A stretch of 44,192 bases of DNA from a virus. The notes under the pieces are model-generated. The model searched no databases. It had not been told where the DNA came from and saw only the letters and a program-made list of their open reading frames with translations. Location of the stretch: positions 1 through 44,192 of the IMG/VR virus record IMGVR_UViG_3300007735_000975; one strand, written 5' to 3'. A program made the position numbers and the translations under genes. Position 1 is the stretch's first letter. Each line of letters begins with the position of its first letter. Below, one piece after another: positions 24,377-31,170 of the stretch.

Positions 24377-25066
24377 TTAGGCGGCCTTCGTCTTTCGCTT
24401 GCCTGTGCGCTTTTTCGGCTTGCCCTCTGTGTGCGCAGCCCAAAGCGCAACAGCGCACGCCTCGATGACGTCGACAGGCAAGGCGGCGTCGCCATCTGGG
24501 CTAAGCACTTGCGCAAGATTGGCGGGGATGCCGTAGTGCAGCATCTTTCCGATGACTTCGGCAGTTGGCTTTTCGCCGGAGGGCAGCCCAAGCCCGGCGC
24601 GCCATTGCATCGGCATCGGGCGCAGAAGCTGCGCTTCGGGGTGCCGTGCCAGAATCGGGCCACACACAAGGCCCGAAATCCACACGATTTGGCCAGCCGA
24701 TCGCGCGAATCCGCCCATTGGGGGCGGCTTCTCGCACGCAATCATAAGGGGCATCGCTGCACAATGCGCCGCGATTAGCGCGCCGATCTGCGCGTGCGCA
24801 GGGTGCAGCGGCGTGCCGTCAATGCGCTCGGCACCTGTGGGCGTACAGGCTGCCGCACTCAGCCGAAGCCCCGCCGGGCCCGCCGCTTTGGCTGTACTGC
24901 CGCGCCAAACCCAAGCGGCAAGCAGCCCGGGCAGTTGGCCAGCCGCAAGGCGATCTGCGGAAGGGCAGAACAGCGCGACTGCGGCGCCGTTGGTGGTTGC
25001 CGGGTCGATTCCGATGATCACGCAGGCGCGGGTTGGTGACTCGATCGGCAAGGCGCGCTGTGTCAC
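24377..25066 (-). CDS. RuvC-like Holliday junction resolvase
   Basis: A 229-residue RNase H-fold nuclease expected to cut branched DNA before packaging. The acidic active-site residues appear in order: D21 in IIGIDPATTNG, E111 in MIACEKPPP, and D198 with E201 in PVDVIEACAVAL. A basic tail follows (KPKKRTGKRKTKAA). Relative to cellular RuvC it carries an insertion at about residues 30-85. It starts with GTG overlapping the stop of the cytosine methyltransferase gene and probably shares that transcript. Confidence 0.75.
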   Translation of the reverse strand: MTQRALPIESPTRACVIIGIDPATTNGAAVALFCPSADRLAAGQLPGLLAAWVWRGSTAKAAGPAGLRLSAAACTPTGAERIDGTPLHPAHAQIGALIAAHCAAMPLMIACEKPPPMGGFARSAGQIVWISGLVCGPILARHPEAQLLRPMPMQWRAGLGLPSGEKPTAEVIGKMLHYGIPANLAQVLSPDGDAALPVDVIEACAVALWAAHTEGKPKKRTGKRKTKAA

Positions 25067-26130
25067 TGTGCCGCCTGGATGAGTGCGCGGGCCACAACTT
25101 CCGCGAGCTTTGGGGGCACCGCGTTACCGACCTGCCGATACTGCGAACCGATACCACCCTGAAACGGATGGTCGGCGGGGAAGTCCTGCAAAATGGCGCA
25201 CTCTGTCGGGGTTAGTCGGCGACGGCCCGTGCTTAGATAGAGCGCATCGGACGCCCACTGCATCTTCTCCAGGTTGCCACCTGATCCGCTGCCCTTCTCT
25301 TCGCCGACAGCAGTAACGGTGGGGTTTGGCTTAGACAGGATTTGATCGACGATCGCCCACGGACCAGCGTTGCCAATCACTTCCGCTGTGATGGTGGTGG
25401 ATGGCTCGTGTGTCAGGTCGCGCTCTGTCCGATCTTGGGGCCGTCCTTTCTTGCTCGGATTGGCGCCTGCCCCAATAAACACGGCCACATGTGGGAGCGC
25501 CGATCCCATCGATACCCACGGCGCTGCGCGGCCCAGCCCATGCGTCGGGGTCGGCTCCGCCAGCGGGCACGGCCCCGCCCACAGGATGACCCGCCGCCGA
25601 TGCTGGGGCACGCCGTAGTCTGCCGCGTCAAGGAGCCACCACCCGACGTGCGCGAAGCGGCGCCGCAGGTCTGGCAGGATGACACGCTCAAAATAGCAGC
25701 CGGGGCACGCCTGCGGGTCGGGCCGCGAAAACAGGCCCTCTTGACCACCGGCGGATCTGCACCCGACAGTGTGAAGTATAAGCCCGCGCACGTTCTCACA
25801 TAGTACCCACGCCGGACGGAAGCGGTCGATGGCCGCCGTGGTCCAGGGCCAGCCGTTGCGCTCATCGGCGGCGCCGCGGCGCTTTCCAGCAAGGCTAAAA
25901 GCTTGACATGGAAAACTCGACCAAAGTACATCAATCGGGTCCGCCCCAATCGCGGCGGCGATCGCGTCGAGGTCGCGCACGTCACCTTCCACCACTGGCC
26001 CCAAGCCCGCGGCGCGCAGCGTGGCGCAGGCGTCCCGATCCCACTCGCACAGTGCGGCGTGATGCAGGCCGGCGCGCTCAAGGCCAAGCGCGGCTCCGCC
26101 GGCGCCCGCGAAAAGCTCAAGGCAGCGCAT
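25063..26130 (-). CDS. C5 cytosine DNA methyltransferase
   Basis: A 355-residue enzyme that methylates cytosine in phage DNA, probably as protection against host restriction. All key motifs are present: I (FAGAGG, 7-12), IV with catalytic C75 in SSFPCQAFS, VI (CENVRG, 111-116), VIII (QHRRR, 176-180) and X (GNAVPP near the C-terminus). The target-recognition region lies between VIII and X (about residues 185-300). I prefer the ATG at 26130, preceded by CGGGG, to the ATG at 26148, which has no ribosome site. It overlaps the upstream gene by 14 bases. Confidence 0.9.
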   Translation of the reverse strand: MRCLELFAGAGGAALGLERAGLHHAALCEWDRDACATLRAAGLGPVVEGDVRDLDAIAAAIGADPIDVLWSSFPCQAFSLAGKRRGAADERNGWPWTTAAIDRFRPAWVLCENVRGLILHTVGCRSAGGQEGLFSRPDPQACPGCYFERVILPDLRRRFAHVGWWLLDAADYGVPQHRRRVILWAGPCPLAEPTPTHGLGRAAPWVSMGSALPHVAVFIGAGANPSKKGRPQDRTERDLTHEPSTTITAEVIGNAGPWAIVDQILSKPNPTVTAVGEEKGSGSGGNLEKMQWASDALYLSTGRRRLTPTECAILQDFPADHPFQGGIGSQYRQVGNAVPPKLAEVVARALIQAAQ

Positions 26131-26497
26131 GCAAAACCCCGACTCCATGCGCGTCCGCGTGCGCGTCGATCACGGCTTTGACGACCTGACTCAACGAAAC
26201 GTCAAGCACAACCGCCAGATAGCGCACTTCGGTATGATGCGCCGCCCATTCGGGGCCCGATAGCTGACAGATGCCCAGGCCCTCAGCCTCGATCCCGCGC
26301 AGACACACGGGCAGAGGCGCACGCACCGGTCGCAGCTTCGGGGCGGCAAAGTTCGCAGGCCCCAAGGCGGCGCGTGGCCAGATCGAAAGCAGCGCCGCCG
26401 TGCGGCTTGGCAGTCCCCCGACTTTGGCGACAGCATCGAGATAGCTCATTCGAGCCGGGCCGATGGCTACACTTGTCGCGATGCGCTCAATCGCCAT
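26117..26497 (-). CDS. Small protein of the methyltransferase operon, unknown
   Basis: A 126-residue protein with a helix at residues 15-45 (MSYLDAVAKVGGLPSRTAAL) and a Pro-rich middle containing a possible metal site (PVCLRGIEAEGLGICQLSGP). A C-terminal helix contains LAVVLDVSLSQVVKAVIDAH. The start (26497) overlaps the end of the HTH-like gene; other in-frame Met codons exist at 26506 and further down, so the N-terminus is uncertain. It overlaps the methyltransferase start and is likely co-expressed. Function unknown. Confidence 0.45.
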   Translation of the reverse strand: MAIERIATSVAIGPARMSYLDAVAKVGGLPSRTAALLSIWPRAALGPANFAAPKLRPVRAPLPVCLRGIEAEGLGICQLSGPEWAAHHTEVRYLAVVLDVSLSQVVKAVIDAHADAHGVGVLHALP

Positions 26498-26852
26498 CGG
26501 GCACATCCAAATAGCGGCGAACCAACGCCATAGCGGCGGTCTTGCGGTCATCTGAAAGTGCGGCAATCGCGGTCAAGACGTCGTTCGCAACACGCACGTC
26601 AAGAGCCCAGGCATTACCGATGGGCTCAAGCTCGGCAGCCTTGCGCATTTTGCGCACGCCGCTTGCGCTGCAGCCCAGGATCGCGGCAAGAAGCGCATCC
26701 GGCACAAGGCCCACAAGATAAGCCAGCGGGTGCGCTGCAGTTGATGCGGTGCGGCGCGGCTTTGCGCTGATGCGGGCGGCTCTTTCCGCGCGCTCGGCAT
26801 CTGACAGCTTGGGGCGCCCGCGCCTGGGTTCGGTGGGATTGACGTTCGGCAT
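26487..26852 (-). CDS. HTH-like DNA-binding protein
   Basis: A 121-residue protein. Residues 1-30 are basic and disordered (RRGRPKLSDAERAERAARIS). Residues 45-75 fit a helix-turn-helix (GLVPDALLAAILGCSASGVR, then KMRKAAELEP). A C-terminal helix follows. GAGG lies 8 bases before the ATG at 26852. Element H lies about 46 bases upstream of this ATG, which supports this start over a Met codon 66 bases further up. A regulatory role for the methyltransferase/RuvC operon is possible. Confidence 0.6.
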   Translation of the reverse strand: MPNVNPTEPRRGRPKLSDAERAERAARISAKPRRTASTAAHPLAYLVGLVPDALLAAILGCSASGVRKMRKAAELEPIGNAWALDVRVANDVLTAIAALSDDRKTAAMALVRRYLDVPDGD

Positions 26853-26898
26853 AGCATCCTCGAAGTGTGTGGCAGGATAGCCCGCGCGCACCAATCGT

Positions 26899-26916
26899 GC
26901 AATAGCGCCCAAGCAC
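26899..26916 (-). promoter_or_regulatory. Early-arm element H
   Basis: Reads GTGCTTGGGCGCTATTGC on the - strand; GTGC and GC-TATTGC are conserved. It lies 46 bases before the ATG of the HTH-like gene and just after a perfect 9-bp hairpin that may end the upstream transcript. Confidence 0.6.
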
Positions 26917-26918
26917 AA

Positions 26919-26941
26919 GCGCCGCGGGTTTGCCGCGGCGC
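26919..26941 (-). terminator. Perfect 9-bp hairpin after gene 27020
   Basis: GCGCCGCGG (26919-26927) pairs perfectly with CCGCGGCGC (26933-26941) around a 5-base loop. On the - strand it is followed by TTGTGCTT, moderately U-rich, and then element H. It probably separates two transcripts. Confidence 0.55.
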
Positions 26942-27019
26942 CGGATTCTTGGCGATGATTTCGCGGTAGTGCATCTTGCGGAATCAGTACCAGTTAGCCA
27001 GCGGCGGCGTTGCGGGCGG

Positions 27020-27334
27020 TCATTGTAGCCGCGCCTTGGCCCATGCCTTCGCCGCGGCGAGCGCGGTTGCGGCGGTGTAGCCATCGTCCGCGTCAAAATC
27101 GGCCTCTAAATCCGCGTCCCAAAGCACGGCTCGCACGCGGCTAAACGTCAGGTGTTTAGCTGGGGAAAAGATCAGGGCCTTTTCACTTGTGATCTCGCCC
27201 ACAAGCTGCCCGTCCCGCAGGACATCCCAGGCTTTGACGCCGGGCTCGACGGTGTAGCCGTTCCCGAAGGTCACGGCAGGGCCGCCGACAAGGTTGGTGG
27301 CAAGGTTGGCGGCAAGCGCGCGGGCGGTGGGCAT
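27020..27334 (-). CDS. Small protein, unknown (first gene after element C)
   Basis: A 104-residue protein with a helix at the start (ARALAANLATNLVG), strands (TVEPGVKAWDVLRDGQLVGE) and an acidic end (DADLEADFDADDGYTA, then a helix AAKAWAKARLQ). GGAG precedes the ATG within the block GGAGCCGACC, identical to the ribosome-site block at the gene starting at 28959. No family is recognised. It may be an early protein acting on a host target; nothing in the sequence shows which. Confidence 0.55.
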   Translation of the reverse strand: MPTARALAANLATNLVGGPAVTFGNGYTVEPGVKAWDVLRDGQLVGEITSEKALIFSPAKHLTFSRVRAVLWDADLEADFDADDGYTAATALAAAKAWAKARLQ

Positions 27335-27362
27335 GGTCGGCTCCGTTGGGTCTTTGGTAGCG

Positions 27363-27382
27363 CCGGGATTCTCTCGCCCCGG
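27363..27382 (-). promoter_or_regulatory. Leader hairpin, copy 2
   Basis: CCGGG pairs with CCCGG across about 10 bases, 29 bases before the ATG at 27334. Most of this leader is identical to the one at 28960-29039, including the ribosome-site block. Confidence 0.6.
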
Positions 27383-27414
27383 CCTCCAAGTCATATCCGC
27401 CAACGTCTGAACGT

Positions 27415-27432
27415 GCAATAGCTTCCGCGCAC
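27415..27432 (-). promoter_or_regulatory. Early-arm element C with inverted partner
   Basis: Reads GTGCGCGGAAGCTATTGC on the - strand, 80 bases before the ATG at 27334. GTGCAATAG (27413-27421) and CTATTGCAC (27449-27457) form a perfect 9-bp inverted repeat around the element, suggesting a dimer-binding site. Confidence 0.65.
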
Positions 27433-27480
27433 AAAGTTATAATAAAGTCTATTGCACCGATGCCAGCGCCATTCTCACCA

Positions 27481-28479
27481 CTACAAGAGCGCCAGACGTT
27501 CACGCGCAAGCGCGACCAAGCGCGCAAAGGCAGCATCACTCAAGGCGTCCGGCGCGAGATGCGGCGCTTTAGCCAGAGCTTCGGAGAGTGCGCCTTGTGC
27601 GGCGGTGTTGCGGTCGCCTTCGTCGCCCTGCAGTTCGTCGGCGACGCGCACCAAAACGGCGGCCCAAGGGTTAGCGTCATCGGCTGTCGCTTCTGACGCC
27701 GCCGGTTCGTCTTGTGGCGGCGCGGCTTCGGGTTCAAGCATCGGTTCGGGTGCGGCCACAAGCGCGGCCACAGGCGCGACAGGCACGGCCACAGGCGCGA
27801 CAGGATGCGCGCCCAACACCGGCACAACCGACACCGGCGCTTGCGGAACGTCGCCACGATCAACAGCGATCGAAAGCGCCTTGCTTCGCGCCATTCCCAC
27901 AGGGTCAGTTGCCCACGGGCCTTTGTCGCCACTCGACGAACGGCGCTTTCGCACTTCGATTTCACCAGCGGATACCCAAACACGGCGCACAACGCCGCTT
28001 GCGGCGCACACGGTCACAATCACCCCGCGAAGCTCGGCCCAGGTTGTCGGGCGCGCGTCGAGGTCTGCCGAAAGACCGATAACGTCGCCGTCTTCGTTCA
28101 GTTCAAGCGTATCCGCGCGCCCAACCGCGAAGGTCGACACGTCGACGCCAGCCGCTGCAGCCATGCGAATACGGCCCAGCGGGTTCGGTTTGCCGACTAC
28201 GGCGCGGTTTTGTAGGTATAGGTAGGCTGTCGCGGTCTTGTCGCCCGCGGCGCCGGGCACGAGCCCATTGCGCGCGATCGAAGACAGCGCCGCAAAGAGC
28301 GCCGGCGGCTGCGCCCTGCACAGGTCAGGCAGGGCAGTTGCGCAAGCTGCGCAGGCGGCCTTGAGGCTTGCGGCATAGCCAAGAAGCGCGACCGGTGCGG
28401 TTTCCGGTTGGTAGCCGTGCACACGAATAGCGATGCGTTCGGCAAGTGTGCCGATTTGATCAGCGGTAAAGTCGGGCAT
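27481..28479 (-). CDS. recT: RecT-family single-strand annealing protein
   Basis: A 332-residue protein that anneals complementary strands together with its partner exonuclease. Typical RecT features are present: SSIARNGLVPG (about 66-76), GDKTATAYLYLQNRAVV, PTTWAELRGVIVTVCAASGV and, near residue 190, GPWATDPVGMARSKALSIA. The C-terminal third is an Ala/Pro linker (about 225-275) and a helical tail, as in other RecT proteins. The exonuclease gene lies two genes upstream on the same strand. GGAACG provides the ribosome site. Confidence 0.8.
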   Translation of the reverse strand: MPDFTADQIGTLAERIAIRVHGYQPETAPVALLGYAASLKAACAACATALPDLCRAQPPALFAALSSIARNGLVPGAAGDKTATAYLYLQNRAVVGKPNPLGRIRMAAAAGVDVSTFAVGRADTLELNEDGDVIGLSADLDARPTTWAELRGVIVTVCAASGVVRRVWVSAGEIEVRKRRSSSGDKGPWATDPVGMARSKALSIAVDRGDVPQAPVSVVPVLGAHPVAPVAVPVAPVAALVAAPEPMLEPEAAPPQDEPAASEATADDANPWAAVLVRVADELQGDEGDRNTAAQGALSEALAKAPHLAPDALSDAAFARLVALARERLALL

Positions 28480-28496
28480 TTTCGTTCCGTTTGAAA

Positions 28497-28523
28497 GGCG
28501 CCGCGTTGGCCCCGCGCGGCGCC
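28497..28523 (-). terminator. Perfect 9-bp hairpin before recT
   Basis: GGCGCCGCG (28497-28505) pairs perfectly with CGCGGCGCC (28515-28523) in the 75-base gap between the 134-residue gene and recT on the - strand. Without a U-run it is more likely an attenuator or processing site than a complete terminator. Confidence 0.45.
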
Positions 28524-28554
28524 GGATTGGTGGGCCCGGGGCGGCCCGGGTGGC

Positions 28555-28959
28555 TTAGGCGACCAGGAGGCAGCGCACCGACGCGCCGGGCTCAGAGGCG
28601 GCGTCAAAGCGCATCAAGATATCGAGCAACCGGGCGCGGGCCTTGCCGCTGAAGGCGCGGCCGGTGCCAAGGGCGGCGGCATAGGCGGCGTCCACGTCCG
28701 CGGCGACAGCACCGGTCAACTTGGTGGCGGTCCACGCGCGACCGGCGGCGAGAAGTTCGCTCTGCGCGTTGGTGCGGTCCTGGGCAGCGGCCCAGGCGCC
28801 GGTCGCGGTCATCGCGTCATCCCAAGCGTCGCCGTCTTCGGCGCTGCTGTCATCGGTCAACGTCACCATCGCGGCGGCCTCAGCGGCGGCCACGTCGTAG
28901 CGGGCAGAGGCAGCGAGAACGGCGTTGCGGGCGGTGATGATGCGGTCGATGGCGTTCAT
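28555..28959 (-). CDS. Helical acidic protein between exonuclease and recT genes
   Basis: A 134-residue, mostly helical, acidic and alanine-rich protein (RIITARNAVLAASARYDVAA, then WAAAQDRTNAQSELLAAGRA). It lies between the exonuclease and recT genes. Genes placed there in other phages sometimes encode inhibitors of host RecBCD-like nucleases or accessory recombination proteins, but this sequence has no motif that shows such a role. It has its own leader with element D, the shared hairpin and the GGAGCCGACC block. Confidence 0.55.
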   Translation of the reverse strand: MNAIDRIITARNAVLAASARYDVAAAEAAAMVTLTDDSSAEDGDAWDDAMTATGAWAAAQDRTNAQSELLAAGRAWTATKLTGAVAADVDAAYAAALGTGRAFSGKARARLLDILMRFDAASEPGASVRCLLVA

Positions 28960-28986
28960 GGTCGGCTCCGTTGGGTCTTTGGTGGC

Positions 28987-29007
28987 CCGGGGTTCTCAGC
29001 GCCCCGG
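28987..29007 (-). promoter_or_regulatory. Leader hairpin, copy 3
   Basis: CCGGGG (28987-28992) pairs with CCCCGG (29002-29007) in the leader of the gene starting at 28959. Same arrangement as copies 1 and 2: element, about 50 bases, hairpin, ribosome-site block, ATG. Confidence 0.6.
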
Positions 29008-29039
29008 CCCCAAAGCCTTATCCGCCAACGTCTGAACGC

Positions 29040-29057
29040 GCAATAGCTTCCGCGCAC
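29040..29057 (-). promoter_or_regulatory. Early-arm element D with inverted partner
   Basis: Reads GTGCGCGGAAGCTATTGC on the - strand, identical to element C, 80 bases before the ATG at 28959. CTATTGCAC at 29073-29081 faces it as an almost perfect inverted partner, at about the same spacing as at element C. Confidence 0.65.
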
Positions 29058-29103
29058 AAAGTGCAAAGAAATCTATTGCACGATGAAAAGATCGATCGGC
29101 ACG

Positions 29104-30309
29104 CTATAAAGAGCCAAGCACATCGGCAAGAAGCGCAGCATCTTCGGCAGACAGCGCAGGCGCCGCGGGTTGGTCGGCCCAGCGGGCCACCATCTGCCCG
29201 ACCGTCACCCCGTCGACCTGCACCGCCTGCGGCGGTGTGCGCGCATCGTGTGCCAGGGTCGCAGGGTCGGCACCGGCGAGCCAACCGGGAGTCACGCGCA
29301 AAGACCGCACGCCGCCAAGTTTGCCTGTGATGGCCACTTTTGCCGGGTTGCCTTCGCGGTCGGCTTTGCGTTTTGCACCGGGGTCCGCGCTCGGATCGGG
29401 CACGGTGACAGTCGCGGCTTCGTGCGCTTCCAGTGTTGCCAAAAGCAGCACGCGGGCTTCTTCTTTGGCGACCTGGGCGGCCTTTTCCGCTTCACTTGCG
29501 GCCACGTATTCGGCGGCCAGACGCGCCAGACCGGGCGCCACGTGCTGCCCTTCCGCGGCCCACAGGCGCACGGCGATCGTGGCGTCATCTGCGCAACCGA
29601 TTGGCACCGGCTGCCCCTCGACGATGTGGCGCTGCCGCCATTCGCCGATAGCGTCGATCAGCGCGGCAAAGGCAGCATCGGCGCCGTCATCCCACACGAG
29701 GCGCACGCGGCGGTGCGCGTGGGGCGAGGGCCAGCACCACAGGTCGATCCAAGCGGCGGGCTCGCCGTTGGCGCGAATCGTGCCAAGCTCAACGAGGCAT
29801 TGCAGCGCGTAAGCCCTGGGCACAGCCGGGCCCTTGGGATCGGCGAGGGTCGCCGCAAGGCCGTAGCCCTCTGGCGCATCGGGCGCGTAGTCCTGCAGGG
29901 CGGCAGCCGATCGCGGGATTTTCGCCTGTACCAAGCCGTAAGCCCTGCCATCTGCGCCAACAAGGCCGGCATCTGGGCTTACCGCAAGCCACGGCACGCC
30001 GGGATGGGTCCACCGCGTAATAGCGGTTCCAAGCTCGCAATCTTCTGGAATGTGGTGATGCACTGCATACTCAGCGAGCGCAGCCGCTTCCAGGCGCAGA
30101 CCAACCGCCCGCGGGTCGTTTAACGCCATGTCTTCGCCGTCTTTGGGCATCTGTCCGCGCTTCTGGGCGGCAAAGCGCGCTGGCGACACAAAGCCGAGGC
30201 CAAAGATGATAGCGACGTCTGACGCGCCGATCATCGGATAACCATCGGCACAAGGCGCGTTTCGCGCGGCAAGCCAAGCATCGCGATCGCGGTACACACT
30301 GCAGGACAT
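29104..30309 (-). CDS. YqaJ / lambda-exonuclease-type recombination nuclease
   Basis: A 401-residue nuclease expected to resect dsDNA ends and hand single strands to RecT. The N-terminus DAWLAARNAP and GASDVAIIFGLGFVSPARFA (residues 28-47) are the YqaJ signature. LRLEAAALAEYA (71-82) carries E74, and AVSPDAGLVGADG (109-121) carries D113. The final catalytic position reads VQAKIP, with Gln128 where Glu is normal (codon CAG), although Lys130 is kept. The C-terminal 170 residues are an extra helical region. The ATG at 30309 has GGAG 7 bases upstream. Confidence 0.75.
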   Translation of the reverse strand: MSCSVYRDRDAWLAARNAPCADGYPMIGASDVAIIFGLGFVSPARFAAQKRGQMPKDGEDMALNDPRAVGLRLEAAALAEYAVHHHIPEDCELGTAITRWTHPGVPWLAVSPDAGLVGADGRAYGLVQAKIPRSAAALQDYAPDAPEGYGLAATLADPKGPAVPRAYALQCLVELGTIRANGEPAAWIDLWCWPSPHAHRRVRLVWDDGADAAFAALIDAIGEWRQRHIVEGQPVPIGCADDATIAVRLWAAEGQHVAPGLARLAAEYVAASEAEKAAQVAKEEARVLLLATLEAHEAATVTVPDPSADPGAKRKADREGNPAKVAITGKLGGVRSLRVTPGWLAGADPATLAHDARTPPQAVQVDGVTVGQMVARWADQPAAPALSAEDAALLADVLGSL

Positions 30310-30516
30310 GGTCACTCCGTCTTGTTGAAAGGCCCCGGGTTGCCGTAGAGGCTGCGGCTTCGCTGGCGTGAGATCGCCAATCGGCGCACCCGGGGGCTTG
30401 GGGCGCCTTGCGGTTCGTCGGGGTCCGCTACCCGCCGGTTGGACCAGGAGATCGCGCGCTTCCAACCGGTTCAGACTGCGCGCTTGGACGCATCCTATAT
30501 TGCAGCGGTGCGTGGC

Positions 30517-30534
30517 GCAATAGCCACGGCGCAC
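30517..30534 (-). promoter_or_regulatory. Early-arm element E1
   Basis: Reads GTGCGCCGTGGCTATTGC on the - strand, upstream of the exonuclease gene. A second TTGTGCG lies 16 bases before TATTGC. Confidence 0.6.
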
Positions 30535-30562
30535 AAACGCACAAAAAATATTCCGCGCTTTC

Positions 30563-30580
30563 GTGCGCGCTAGCTATTGC
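30563..30580 (+). promoter_or_regulatory. Early-arm element E2
   Basis: Reads GTGCGCGCTAGCTATTGC on the + strand, 65 bases before the dut ATG. It shows that the element's direction follows the direction of the gene it serves. Confidence 0.65.
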
Positions 30581-30645
30581 AGCCTGCCACCCCCCGGGAT
30601 AAGGTCGCGGGGCGCCGCCAAGCAGCGGCGATCGGAGGTGCAAGA

Positions 30646-31170
30646 ATGGCATTGGAGGTCAAGATACACGCGCGCAACGGCGTTTTGCCTGCGCACGCAT
30701 CACAAGGCGCGGCGGGACTCGATCTGCGCGCTGACAGCCTGCAGCGAGCGACTGAGTACTACGCAGGCGAAGCAGACACGATCGGGACCGGCGTGCACGT
30801 GGCGATTCCAGCCGGACACGTGGGGCTCTTGTTTCTGCGGTCCAGCCTTGCCAAGCGCGGCTTTCGGCTGGCTAACGGCGTCGGCGTGATTGATAGCGAC
30901 TATCGCGGCGAAATCAAGGTCGCGCTGTATTACAGCCCTCAGGGCATGCAACCGGGCACGATCGCCCCGGGCGAGCGCATCGCGCAACTTGTCGTGCTGC
31001 CCTGTCCCGCGCTCGAAGTAATCGGCGAACCCGATGTGGATGCTCTCGGCTCAACGCCGCGGGGCGACGGCGGCTTTGGGTCGACCGGGCGCGGCGTCCC
31101 TGACCTATCGCCGGGCGTTGATGCTCTGCCGGGGCAGGTCGGTCTTTTCAACACAAAGGAAGGTGCATAG
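30646..31170 (+). CDS. dut: dUTPase (dUTP pyrophosphatase) with clamp-motif-like tail
   Basis: A 174-residue trimeric dUTPase that hydrolyses dUTP to dUMP, the ThyX substrate, and keeps uracil out of DNA. The five motifs are intact: AAGLDLRA (22-29), RSSLAKRG (65-72), GVIDSDYRGEIKVAL (80-94), GERIAQLVVLP (109-119) and RGDGGFGSTG (139-148). The C-terminal extension ends PGQVGLFNTKEGA; QVGLF (164-168) fits the bacterial sliding-clamp binding motif Q-x-x-L-F. The next gene encodes the clamp and starts at the base where this gene stops. GGAGG precedes the ATG. Confidence 0.95.
   Translation: MALEVKIHARNGVLPAHASQGAAGLDLRADSLQRATEYYAGEADTIGTGVHVAIPAGHVGLLFLRSSLAKRGFRLANGVGVIDSDYRGEIKVALYYSPQGMQPGTIAPGERIAQLVVLPCPALEVIGEPDVDALGSTPRGDGGFGSTGRGVPDLSPGVDALPGQVGLFNTKEGA

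Larger units (their letters stand above)
30310..30645. promoter_or_regulatory. Divergent control region between exonuclease and dut
   Basis: This 336-base gap has no convincing gene. It contains two back-to-back early-arm elements (30517-30534 on -, 30563-30580 on +) separated by an A/T-rich stretch (acaaaaaatattccgcg). Leaders run outward on both sides: about 207 bases to the exonuclease and 65 bases to dut. The dut leader includes a GCCGC/GCGGC hairpin before its GGAGG site. Confidence 0.65.

Noticed and set aside
26853-26974. A possible short gene from ATG 26974 (MHYREIIAKNP...).
   Set aside because: It runs through a perfect hairpin and element H and then overlaps the HTH-like gene in another frame; no ribosome site.
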